Origin: Eremophila alpestris peregrina
Taxonomy: Eukaryota > Chordata > Aves > Passeriformes > Alaudidae
Length of the DNA: 64,000 nucleotides
NCBI GenBank assembly: GCA_009792885.1
Contig: WMCF01000014.1
Coordinates: 10,559,924 to 10,623,923 of the forward strand
Direction of reading: 5' to 3'
Both the position numbers and the translations under genes were made by a program. Shown piece after piece: positions 12,447 to 23,300 of this stretch. The notes under the pieces are model-generated. The model saw only the letters and a program-made list of their open reading frames with translations, did not search any database and was not told where the DNA came from. Position 1 is the first letter of the stretch. Each line of letters begins with the position of its first letter.

Positions 12447-13100
12447 ATCTTAAAATCATATCCTTTAAGAATGACTTCTGAATGAATGAACAAGTGAATG
12501 AAGAGCTTGCCTGTGTAACAATTTGCTAACCAAGCGTTAACAGCCAGATCTTTTTACTTAGTAATACTGCCTTTTTACAAAATTGCCAGTCATGTGGAGG
12601 TTGGTTTTTAAAGAAAAAATTATGCCTAAAGCACACACACTTTAACAGTAGTCTTGGGGCTCAGGGGAGCAGTAAAACTGTTGTATATACTATGTATAAG
12701 AGAAGTTAAGGGGAAAGGTAGAAGTTACTTTGACCACTAACCTTTAAATGGCTGATTGGAAGTACTTAAGAGTTGATGTGTAATACTGAACCCAAATTGT
12801 TCCTTGCATGTTTTCAGCTGCTGCAACTGAAGATCTAGGATCCGAACCAAAATGAAAAGTTATTTTCTACTCTTTACTACCTACTGTCTGCCTCCTGCCT
12901 TTGTCTACTAATGCAGCAATGTCTACTGTTCTCACAATTCTGATTCAGGACCAACTTAGTTATAGGTGGTAAGCAAAAAAATAAGAATGCGAGGAGGAGA
13001 GATGCATATAGAAATATTGCACTCCTTGTGGAGCAGGTATCTTAGCTTTGTGTACTTACTCCTCTTTCAAGATGAAATAAAGAATTTCTATCCCAACCAT
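12447..13100 (+). other. DTNBP1: DTNBP1 3'UTR
   Basis: Untranslated sequence follows the stop codon up to the inferred cleavage site, about 20 bases beyond the AATAAA at 13076. The exact end is inferred from the signal, not observed. Confidence 0.75.
13076..13081 (+). promoter_or_regulatory. DTNBP1: DTNBP1 poly(A) signal
   Basis: A canonical AATAAA lies 630 bp after the dysbindin stop. It is followed by a T/G-rich stretch (TGTCTTTTACTTG), as expected for cleavage and polyadenylation. Confidence 0.8.
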
Positions 13101-13769
13101 GTCTTTTACTTGATTACCCAGGTATTTTATCCATGACAAGTGAAGAGAGGAGCCTAATTCAGGAAAAAAAAAATGGCTATTAGGAGCACCAATGTAATGT
13201 GCTTTTTTATGGTAACATCTGTTTGACTACACTAGGGAGTTAAACATGAGTTAATTATTAATTAAGTGCATGTATGCACCTCAGGACCTAGAGGCATCAT
13301 CTCATTCCCGTTTTTTCTGCAGTTATTTTTCTCTCTGAACTCGAGGTCTGACCACATCTAATGCCTGTTGCTTGTCAAGTCTCATGCTCTATTTTCAGGG
13401 ATCTGCACTCCTTTGAGAAGGCTCCTGGCTCCTGCTCTTCCTGCACGGAGGGAAGGAATGTAATCAGAAACAGCGTAAGTAAAAGGATGAGCTGTGATGT
13501 AGATCCCTGCCAAAGACCTGCCCTGACAAAGCCAATGGCTGGGAAAGAAGGTGTATCTCCTTGCTGCTTGCCAGCTGGGCAGTGGCCAGTTTCCTCAAGG
13601 ATTCTCCTGTTAGTTGACAATGTGTTTCCTGACCCCTTTCTGGGAAATGAAGGCTGGAAGCTCCCTACCTACAATTAGAGATTTACTATTCAACGAGGCA
13701 GCTGTTGAAAGAAATCTGTCTTGAAGGAGCTCCCTTTACTCTCTCGCTTTCCAGAAGACAGACAAAATG
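13101..13769. other. Intergenic spacer between convergent 3' ends
   Basis: About 670 bp separate the inferred DTNBP1 and JARID2 cleavage sites. The spacer holds short ORFs (up to 105 codons on the + strand) with no recognisable protein, and no transposon. The tail-to-tail arrangement means any read-through of either gene would be antisense to the other. Confidence 0.7.
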
Positions 13770-13789
13770 TCCAAAAAAGTTTTGTTTTT

Positions 13790-13795
13790 TTTATT
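13790..13795 (-). promoter_or_regulatory. JARID2: JARID2 poly(A) signal
   Basis: TTTATT on the + strand reads AATAAA on the minus strand. In the mRNA sense it is followed by a T/G-rich stretch containing TGTCTGTCTT, which fits a downstream element. It gives a 3'UTR of plausible length. Confidence 0.7.
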
Positions 13796-14832
13796 AAACC
13801 TTGTAGTACAAACCTGGAAAGTAAACAAAAAAACTGGCAATAAACAACATGAAGTCTTTCCTTACAAGGAAAGAGAGCAGAGCAGCGCTAATAAATTAAA
13901 TGTCAAACTGTAAGCCATAGTCAGAAGTTTACTGTCAAGAGGGAAAAGTACACAGCAAGGCCATAAAAACCAGACAACCACATTTGAAAACACTTGACTC
14001 TGTTTATGTTATTGTTAAATATTCCAAAACAGTTCAGTCTTCTGCAACAACAACCAACAAATTGTATTATAGGACTTTCCTGACAGTCACCACTGGCAAG
14101 CTCAGTGCAATATGGGTAGCTACGGTATTGTTGAATTCAATTACGAAACAAAACAGTTTGTGAAAACATTTTCCCTTTTTTATTCCACACATACTGTACA
14201 CACAACCAGAAAAGGGCAACAGCTACTCCATTATTATTTTTTGTTGTTGTTCAGTGATGTAAGCAGCACTTATAAATGTTACAAGAAAAACCCTGTAAGC
14301 ATCCAATCCAACCGATGAAGAAAGTGAAACGTAAGGCTTTTCTTCATCTTGTCTCTTTGCCATCCCTCCCCCCACCCCAAGAAAAGGCTCAAGTATTTAA
14401 AAAAATTTACAGGCATATGTACAAAAGGTGTGATTTTTTTTTTGTTACAACATGAAGAGAAAAAATAGACAAGATGAAAGCAAATGCATTTTCACATTCA
14501 AAAGAAATATGCAGACTTGCTAGTGGCTCTAAATGTGATCATATAATGAAACAAATTCAAAACAAAAATTAATGCTTGACTGTGTAAAGGTGTGAAAAAC
14601 AGCAGTGGAATGGAAATGGAATGTTAGAAAGATTGCACATCTATGACAAAAGAAGCACTTATGGCTTCAATCACTTTTTTTCTTTTTTTATTTATTTTTT
14701 TAAAGGATGCTATTGAAGGGTTTTTGATAAAGTAGCCAACAGCACCAAAAAATAACAGAATGGATTTCCTAATGAAATCAGGCACAGTTTTCCCTCACAT
14801 AACTCCTCAAGGCAGGCAGTCTTTTTTCCTCC

Positions 14833-14871
<39 letters not shown>
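14833..14871 (-). repeat. Poly(T), A27 tract in JARID2 3'UTR
   Basis: Two T runs (11 and 27 bases) are separated by one C. In the mRNA sense this is an A27 tract preceded by AATAAA at 14878-14883. It is a likely site for internal oligo-dT priming. Confidence 0.9.
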
Positions 14872-14875
<4 letters not shown>

Positions 14876-15537
14876 TTTTTATTTTCCCCCCTCAAAACAG
14901 ATGCATAGTGATGTGCTGGTAAAAGAGAACATACTCCAAATCTCCTCCTTTTGCCTACAGTTAGGAAACAAAGTCCATCTTCAGCTGCCAAAACCTCCCA
15001 AAGAAAGTGTGTATTCTCCAATTTAAAAAATTACAAAACTCATCTTGCTGTGACAGAATAAAAGACAGCCAAAGTAAAGCAATTTCTTTCAAGTTTTTTT
15101 GTCTCCTATCCCTTTTCTCTCTAGAAAAATCTGCTCACATGACTGGAGAACAAATTATAAAACACATCAAACTTTAACCTATTCAAAAAATGGGTTAAAA
15201 GCCTTTTTTCACAGTTACCAAAAAGGCTTTTTATTTTTTCAGCCATAGGGACAATACAAATTAATATTTTATCAGCCCCTTGCCGGTTTTAAAACAGTGA
15301 ACATACGGCAGTTTAAAAAAATCAGACTGCTGTATCTATCTAGTCTAAGTACAAAAAAAAATTTTTTTCAACAGTTTAATGCTAAAACAAAATTAGTTCT
15401 CTAAAACCAGAAGAAAATCTTCTTTAGAGCTAGTGCAAAGACAGCTTGTATTCTACAGCAAGTACTCCAAACTATGGTATAATAATTACAAAAAATATAT
15501 ATAAATTGACAAAATGAGAGTGTTGGCATCTTCAGGA

Positions 15538-15714
15538 TTAACTTGAAGCACTTTTGGATGAACTGGAGGATGAAAGCCTAGATGATGGCACGTCCACTGT
15601 CGCTCTCTTACGAGGTCCTCTTTTTGGTGTAGGCTTGCTGATACAGTTCTCAATGCTGCCATTTTTACCAGATACTTTTCCACAGATTTGATTGACAAGA
15701 CTGATTATTTGTTC
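15538..15714 (-). CDS. JARID2: JARID2 terminal coding exon
   Basis: This exon encodes the last 58 residues and a TAA stop. It begins EQIISLVNQICGKVSGKNG, continues with KPTPKRGPRKRATVDVP, and ends in a serine-rich tail (SSSSSSKSASS). The basic KRGPRKR cluster is conserved in JARID2 and could be a nuclear-localisation or nucleic-acid-contact patch; that role is inferred. The acceptor (GAACAG before 15714) allows an in-frame alternative six bases earlier in the transcript, but starting at GAA matches the family. Confidence 0.96.
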   Translation of the reverse strand, partial: EQIISLVNQICGKVSGKNGSIENCISKPTPKRGPRKRATVDVPSSRLSSSSSSKSASS

Positions 15715-16396
15715 CTGTTCAGGGAAAAACAAAACACAAATTAGCATCTGCTCTTCCTCCAGAGTCACTTAAACAGGATTGAATGCAACAGGATGGAGTG
15801 CTCAGAAATGCTGGGAAGCCCATCTTAAAAAGCTGCTTGTACCCAGTGCTGCTCTCCAAGAGCTGATGTGTCATTTCTCCCACTGCTCTGCTGTTTACCT
15901 TTGGGGCCAAATCCCCTCACACGTAAAGAAATGGAGCCTCAGCCCAGAACCCAGGCACAGTCCTAAATCCCCATCTTGAGTTCTGGGATTATTCATCCTC
16001 ACATTTGCTTGGAGCCATTACTGCACCTCTCATCTGCACGTGCTCTGCAAGTCTGCCCTAAAGAATGCTCATGCTGTTACCAACAGAGGGAAGGTATTCC
16101 AAAGTACAGAAGTTACCATAACATAAGCAGGGAAAACAAAGCCGCCTCTTCCATCCCAAAGCATTAAGTGGCTTCTTATGTTCTGCGGCACATATTCATG
16201 CAATTTTTGCTTTGGGCTTCGTCTGTGTCATCATGTTCCCTTTGTTTTTTGTTTTTTTTTACTTAAATCATAATAAAGCACCTTCTTCCCATGTCAAAAC
16301 CAAAACCAACCCCAAATCCAAGATCATTTTCCTGAGGCCTCAGTAGGACAAAGGTAAAGTTCAGTCTCCTCCCAGGTGCTGGGTGCCCACGCTCAC
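15715..16396 (-). other. JARID2: JARID2 intron
   Basis: A 682-bp intron with donor GTGAGC. It shows no recognisable repeat or exon. Confidence 0.85.
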
Positions 16397-16504
16397 CTCA
16401 TCGTAGCGGTACATCATCTTCAGCCCCCGGCACGACTTCTGCTTCTCCACGTGCCGCAGGGCACACTCCAAGCAGAAGACAACATTTTCATTCTCCTGTA
16501 CAAC
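16397..16504 (-). CDS. JARID2: JARID2 exon, second half of C5HC2 zinc finger
   Basis: Thirty-six codons read VVQENENVVFCLECALRHVE, then KQKSC and MMYRYDE. The CLEC pair, a downstream His and a Cys supply the second half of the C5HC2 zinc finger that follows the JmjC domain in JARID1/JARID2 proteins. The exon is in phase 0 at both ends, with acceptor TATGTAG and donor GTGAGC. Confidence 0.96.
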
Positions 16505-18036
16505 CTACATAAAAGAGCAGAGGTGGGGGGAAGAAGTGCAGTTAAGCTCCAAACTGTAACCGTGTTCTCCACACAGTTTTTAAATATGGCCTGAATTGCT
16601 ACACCTGGAATTTACTGCAAGGTAAAAAGTAGGAGGTGTAAAGCATACTGTGGAATCATTCAGGATGTATAATAAGTAGAACAAACCTATCTCTTTTTGA
16701 GCACTAATGTTGGCAAATAAGCATCATTTTAAAAAACCCAGAACAAAAAAAAAAAAAACAAACAAACAAACAAACAAAAAAAACCCACAAAAACAAAAAC
16801 CACCAGCAAGAGTAAAGAGGCCTAAATCCAAAAGTATATCCATTCATTAGTATCTCCTATGCAGTCCTAAAGATCTCCTGTAAGCTGTAAGGAGTAGTTT
16901 CCTTGCTGTCTTGAACAAGGATGTAATCAGCTTAGCCACAGGATTCCTCAGCTACTGTCTTGTTCAGCAGAGGTCACATTTGCTCAGCTGGCTGCCTGCA
17001 CACTCAGCTTGGAATTTAACAACCAAGTTGGGTTTTTTGTCCCCAGCTACTATTAAAAAGTGACATGGAAAAATCCTTCCCATGATTAAACTTACTCCAG
17101 AGCAAATGGATGAGAATTAAAAGGTTCTGGTTAGTATTTTGGGCTTTTTTTCAAATAAACTCATTTTAAAGTTACTTCAAACTAATACTACTTAAAAAGT
17201 TGTCTGAAAAAATGTATAAACTCAGCATATTTTATCCTAGGGAGAGAAACAGCTACATCTGATTATAGGCAGTTACATGTAATTTCCATTAAAAACCTAA
17301 CATCTATAACCAAAAAATCCCCAAAGATGACAGAGAAAGAGAACGCCCAAACCAAAAGTTCTAAATATGGACTCACATGCACTGTATTATGTTTATCTGA
17401 ATACCTGTTCTTGGGATTAAATTGTATACAAGGTTGTGGGAGGGGCTTCTGGTGTTTTAAATGACATTGCTGTGTTTGTAGGTGTTCTGCATACAGCTCT
17501 AAGCCTGGAAGTGTCACCACAATGGTCAGCATTCCTTCAAAAGCCAGTAGGCAATTCCCTCTTAAAAAGAGAGAAAGCTTATGGGCTGTTTTTGGACAGG
17601 CTGGCAAACAGCCTTGATGGATGAGACACATCTCCCCTGCAATTTGGCTTGCAGGGACATTGTCTCAGCACGGGCTGTGGCTGCATGCCTGAGGCTCATG
17701 GCTTGTGTCTGAGCTGCAGCTCATCCTGAGGCCTGCTCTGCCACAACTCACTGCTGCTGGCAACCTGCAGGTGTCTTTGTTAGCCCTCCTAGTGCAGTGC
17801 AGACATCTCATGGGTGTCTGAGGGCACTGGTGCATCATTTCTGGCAGGGTGGGAAGCCAGCTGACACTGTTGTCACCACTGGCCAAGGCAGTGAATGCCA
17901 CATCAACACCTCTGTGTCTTGCATGGAGTGGAGGACGTGGCTCCGTTGCCATGTGCTGTCTCTGAAATCTCTACAGATCCCTGGAATGTTAGAGCAGGGG
18001 GACAGTACCCCAGGAGTGGCAAAGGATTGTACCCAC
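16505..18036 (-). other. JARID2: JARID2 intron
   Basis: A 1,532-bp intron containing an A-rich simple repeat at 16744-16798. Otherwise unique; the stretch 17640-18000 is GC-richer and gives shadow ORFs on both strands. Confidence 0.85.
16744..16798 (+). repeat. A-rich CAAA repeat
   Basis: An A14 run is followed by CAAA units and more A runs. Confidence 0.9.
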
Positions 18037-18220
18037 CATGGACAGATAGCACAGGTGCTGACAAATCTGACACCTCCTCTCTGATGTTTCCAACTGCAAC
18101 CACTTTCGAGGCTTTTTCTTGCCATCCGCGCCGGCGCTGCTGCTGTCGTGGCTGCCGTAGCGCGCCGAGGAGTGGAGACCGGCCTCGAACAGCTGCCGCC
18201 GCTGCCTCAGCTCCGTGTCC
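18037..18220 (-). CDS. JARID2: JARID2 exon, linker and first half of C5HC2 zinc finger
   Basis: The exon reads DTELRQRRQLFEAGLHSSAR, then a Ser/Gly/Asp linker, KKKPRKWLQLETSERR, and ends CQICQHLCYLSM. The CxxCxxxC triplet is the first part of the C5HC2 finger completed by the next exon. The first base completes a split Arg codon. The 5' part is strikingly CpG-rich compared with neighbouring exons (many GCG, CGC and CCG codons). Confidence 0.96.
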
Positions 18221-20257
18221 CTGTGAACGGGGACACAGTCACACACTGGCACTGCCCCCAGCCACCACAGCCACACACAGTCACCCCTTTACCACGCTCC
18301 TCTCTGAAACCTGAGCTCCACACAGCAAAGCCCTGGGTGTTGTCGGAGGTTGGTGCCGTTCCCTAAGCATGGCAGACACAGCCGGCGCCCGGGAAACGCT
18401 GCCTAATTGCAAAAGCTATCTCTGGATTTTAACAGCGACCACTGTATCAAGCCAATGGTTCTCAAACTGCTCCACAGAGAAGTGGGGACTGCCGAGGACT
18501 TGCTGGAGGTCGATGGTTGCTCGAGCCATGTGGAGAGTCGGGAGCTGTGGCTAACATGACTGTCATTCCTGAAGTTGCCAAAAGCCACCTTGAGGAAGAG
18601 GAGCCGTTGCTGTCAGGAGTAACAGCCCCTTCATCAGGAGGCAGAGATGGACCAAGGACCTGCTGCCATAAGGTGCTTCAGGCAGGAAGGGGGGAGCAGG
18701 GCAAGTGATTGTGCCAAAGGACGAAGATCTTGCTGTACACCCAGGGAAAAAGAAGGAGATGTCAATTAAGGACAACCACCGAGCCCCTCCGGCCGCCCTT
18801 CACCCGCGGCATCTCTAAGGGGGACAACACCTCCTGTGCTGAACTCTACAGCTTTAGGAGAGCAGGCTGGGTTGGAGCTGAGTGGAGACAGCAAGTGTGG
18901 AGTGAGCCGAGCAGATGGAAGGGGAGGATAAAAAAGTGCATCACCAGACACAGCTGAAGATGAGTGGAGAGCCAAGCTAAGCAAATGGCATGGGCAAACT
19001 GAGCAACCAAGGCAGATCAGGAGAAGAAGCAAGAGACACAGCAAACAAGCAAAACAAAACAAAGGGAAAAAAAATATGGTACAGTGTTCCACTTTAGATG
19101 ACTTTTTTTTTTCTTTTTTAGATATTGTTGTTTGGGCTTTTGTTTCCTATAGGCAGCCACAGGAAGGATCCATGTCCTCCAGTGAATTCCAACCTATGCA
19201 TAAGAACAAGTTTGAGAACCACTCTGATAAAGGTCGATGTTGATGGTCTAAGAGCAAGTACCAACATTTGTTTTGCCTTTTGTACTTGCAGACTTCCTCT
19301 TCAAGGGGAAAAAATAGGCACTTGAAAGTTGTTATTCCCATAGGGAAGCCACCTGCAGGTAAAGCAGTCAGCACACCTCTTTGCATTTCTTTCTGAACAC
19401 TAAACAACACATGGGCTGTTTTCCCCTTCAATATGTCACTGGAAATTTTCCAAATGAACATGCTAGTTAGTTAAATACAGTTTGTAGACTCCATTCATCA
19501 AAACTTTCTTGACATCTCGAGTATCAGTTGTCACAAACTTGAAAGATAGGTAGCAACTACATGGTAGGGAACAAAAGAGAAGATCATTACACAGGAAGCC
19601 AGGCAACATTGTATTTTCTTTTCTCACCTATCTTAAGAGAAACCCTGAACATGTGTCCTTAATACTGCAGAGAAAAAGGAGTGATGCTTTTACTCTTTAA
19701 AACACTGGAGTTCTAATGCCAGGTGTGTTACCATGCATGCACAACTGCTCTCTTACTCACTGTTTAAAACCAAGACAACTTTCTGTAAACAAAGGACCTT
19801 CTGCACCTGTAGTATAACAGTCTTGATACTGAAGACAAGGGTTCCTGTGCCACTACAGACATGGATTGACAGTGACTACTGATGCCAAGAGGCTGAAAAA
19901 CTCAAGGAAGGTGTTTGACCACTTGGCACAACACAGTTCACATAATGTGCCAGGAAATCTCAACTCTCAGCACCAAGAACCAACAAATTAAAAACCCAGT
20001 GCAAACTGCAGTTTCAATTTTTTCAAGGTGTCTGAAGTAGGGAATTCTTAGAGTTAAGACATCCTAACCATGGGCAGTGTCACATCAGCTACAGCCAAGG
20101 AAGCTGCTTCTTCCATGTGTGCCTGTCTTCAGGTGCATCTGCTGGGCTTTTGCTTGGATAAGCAGGGGCAAGGTGTGTCTGGAGGGGTTACTTACATCAT
20201 CCAGCCCTGCAGTCTGTCAATGAAAACAAGAGAGGTAAGCAGGCCCCAATTGGTTAC
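18221..20257 (-). other. JARID2: JARID2 intron carrying a hAT-like element
   Basis: A 2,037-bp intron. It contains a candidate non-autonomous DNA transposon bounded by inverted repeats at 18456 and 19221. The rest is unique. Confidence 0.8.
18453..19226. mobile_element. Candidate hAT-type non-autonomous DNA transposon
   Basis: A perfect 13-bp inverted repeat, TGGTTCTCAAACT at 18456-18468 and AGTTTGAGAACCA at 19209-19221, lies at the ends of a ~770-bp segment. The right end reads CAGAGTGG outward-in, which resembles the CAG..GGTTCTCAA termini of vertebrate hAT/Charlie-like elements. I find no clear 8-bp target duplication and no transposase frame, so this would be an old internally deleted copy. 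A chance inverted repeat remains possible. Confidence 0.45.
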
Positions 20258-20388
20258 CTGAGCTCTCCCAGGAGCGATGATATCGTGCTCAGAGTCGGTC
20301 CATTTTCTTTCTTTGCTTCTGCTGTTGCAATCTGATAAAGCAACTTTTCCATTGAAAAGGGTTTGGCTATACGGCGCCGCTTCATTTC
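20258..20388 (-). CDS. JARID2: JARID2 exon after the JmjC core
   Basis: The exon encodes EMKRRRIAKPFSMEKLLYQI, ATAEAKKENGPTL and STISSLLGEL, then two bases of a split Arg codon. This helical linker joins the JmjC domain to the zinc finger and is highly conserved in JARID2. The acceptor is CCCAG and the donor is GTAACC. Confidence 0.97.
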
Positions 20389-23300
20389 CTGGGACAGGAG
20401 GAAATGGCTACGTTAATTCCCCAGCAAATTTGAAAATAAAATGTTACCAGGAGTTAATCAAAAGTTAATTAACCAATATTATTGATATTAAAAAACTGAA
20501 GCAAAAATAGCCTTGTAAAACAACCACAAGTAAAATCTTTCCATAGTCCCAGTGAAACAAAGTGTTTATGTTCCAAGCACCGAAAAATTAATTTTTCCTG
20601 TGGAGGCCAAGAGGAGGAACACCATCACTCAAACTCACTAATCCTGGATGGCTCAGAGTACAAACGCTGTAAGATCTATACATATGACCTGCTTGAAACC
20701 CAGGACTGGTATTATTTTGCATCTTTTAAAACATTCAAAAACCTAACAGAATAGGCAGATGCCAGAGAAAAGAGACAACAGGCAAAAGAGGGGGGTTCAG
20801 TTCTGCCTGTTACTGGTTTCCCTCTGTGAAAGCCTTTAAAGTTATGCTTTTCACACAATACAAACCAAATTATCTTGGTAGCTGAAACCCCTTTGGTAAT
20901 TCTTAGGTAGGCAAATTCCTTGATTTAATGTGCAAGTAGGAAAAGTGCAGCATTTTCCCAGTACCTGCAGAGGTCTGTTTTGGCTTGTGCAGAGTCAGAG
21001 AATTTAAATGAGCTAATACTGGACTGTAATAGGGCTGTGGCATTTCTGGTTAGTGGTTAAACCTGCCTAATACATACTCAGCACACACAACCCCAAAGAA
21101 TTTATTTTTTAACCTTTATTTTTACCTTTCTTTTTTCACCCTTTTCTGTAACCATAATTACATGCTCTGGGTATTTCTTTTTTGTTTTCCCACAACCAAT
21201 ATTATCATAATATAATCATTTTTAATAGCACCAATTGTGTGCATTCAAGTGATAACTATCACATACAATGGAATAGCATTGCTGACCAAAAAGGGTTCCA
21301 AAGAGGTTCAGAAGTAAGAAAAGTGTTCTTCAGAAGCTATTTGCTCTGCTAGACCCTGCATGGGGTTGGAACAGCTGCACTGTTAGGAGACAGCTGCACT
21401 GTTAAGAGTGGTATGGGAAGATTTTTCCATGTTAGGTTTGCTTAGTCTGAGGCTGTGTACACAAAACCAGGCTCAAATCCAGGGAAAAATCCTGCACAGG
21501 GAACACACACAGCCAGGATAAAAGGCCTCAGTGGGTGGCTGGAGAAGAAGGCAAGGTTGGCTCCAGCTGGGTGACAGCTCAGAGACACCCTAAGCCCAGG
21601 CTGGGTTTAGCACAACTTGCTGTATCTCTGCATTTATCTGAATTTCTGAACCTATGTAAATTTTTCTCCTCCATACAGTGCTGAAATCCACAGGTAAGTA
21701 TTTTACAATAGACTTGCTCTGGTGCCTGATTATTTCTTTTACTGACACATTTTTCAGTGTCACAAATGTCAGTGAACACTCACATTATAATTATCATCAG
21801 CCTTGCACTTGTGATCTCTCTTGCTCTCTTATCTCTCTTGGTCATTTATTTTCCAGGCTGAGTAGTACTCTTGTATTTAATGCTGAGGCTAATTAATAAT
21901 TTTAACCATTGATCTCTGCTGTGGTTCTTCTAGTTCCTCTACATTCCTTCTGCAATTAGGGGGTCTGAATTGCACAAACCACCGAGACTACACAGTGCCA
22001 GAGCAGTTTCTGCTTTGTTACCCGTTCTCTACTTGTAATTCTTAACCTTCAATATATTTTTGTTATGCTACTCCAGAGCACTTGACTGACAGCTCCATGG
22101 GAATCCAAGGACCTCTTTTTTCAGTAGCAAGAGCCCACCATTTAGAGCCCATCTCTTTATCACATTAGGATTATGTTTTTAAATTTTAACGATTTTTCAA
22201 CACTGAACTTCATCTACCGTTTTCTCACTTGCATCGCTCACTATCAATGAAATCTTTCTGTAACACTTAATAGCTTTAATTTTTGCTGCCATTACCATTA
22301 ATATCCTCAGCATAAAGGATTAGTTTTGCTACCAACTTCCCTTCCTAGATTATTTATGGATACATTAAACTGTGCTACTACAAACTCCTGAGGAATTAAA
22401 AAGAGACTGCCTCCTTTCATGATAAAAATTGCCATTCTCTGCTTTTCTTTAAATCAGGTTTCTTTTTTGGTTTTTTGGTTGGTTGGTTGGTTTTTTTGGT
22501 GCGTGAACTTCACTTTTCAATTTATTTAAGAGCCTTTTCTCCCAAAAATGCTCACAGATTCCATCAGCTGCAGCTCTTGTCCTCCAAATGCTTCAAGGGC
22601 TGGAGGCCATGACCTTGCTGCAAAAGCCACCCCAGTGGTTTCCCTGTTCTAATTTTTTTGTACATTTACTTTTTCCACAGCAGTGGTTATTTTGCATTTT
22701 ACTGCTCTTCCAAGGTTCTTAATCTCTGCTCTCCACCACAGCACAGCTCTTTTCCAGTGAGGACATCAGGTGCACTTCTGTAGGACCACTTTCCCTTTGG
22801 TTTCATCTGAAGGAGCCCCGTGTGCTCAGGATGGGACAGCTCTGTGACAGGAACCAAGGAGTGGGAAAACCTGTGGTGTTTTAAAGACATGTTCCTCACC
22901 CCAGCTTAAACTGGAGGCAGGAAAATACCTGCCCAGCCCCTGCCAGCATCCTCCATGGATGGCCAGGGGAGTACTGTGCTAATACCATAAATTTCCTATT
23001 TGGGAGATCATTGCACAGGGATTCTGTCACTGGTAACAGTTAAACCTGGCTTATGGACTGTAACCTCTCCTGTGTGGGCAGCATTGCTGCTCCAGCTGGA
23101 AGATTAACTCCATCTCTCCCATGTACTTCTGCCTCTGGTATTTAGTCCAACATTCTGTACTTCAGTTTCCTAAATGAATTTCACTGACTGCCCAATGCCT
23201 TATTTGAAGCTATGGAGTTATCCCTTTGCCACTCCAAATGCACACTCTTCCACCACAACTCTAAATCTTCTTCTCATCCTTACCTTAAAATTTCAAGAGC

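Larger units (their letters stand above)
13770..15537 (-). other. JARID2: JARID2 3'UTR
   Basis: About 1.75 kb of untranslated sequence runs from the stop codon at 15538-15540 to the inferred cleavage site just past the signal at 13790. It is A/T-rich, contains a 27-base A tract in the mRNA sense (14845-14871), and has further AATAAA-like words that could act as alternative signals. Confidence 0.75.

Noticed and set aside
13361..13678. 105-codon + strand ORF between the two genes
   Set aside because: No recognisable product, and it lies between the inferred cleavage sites. Treated as chance.
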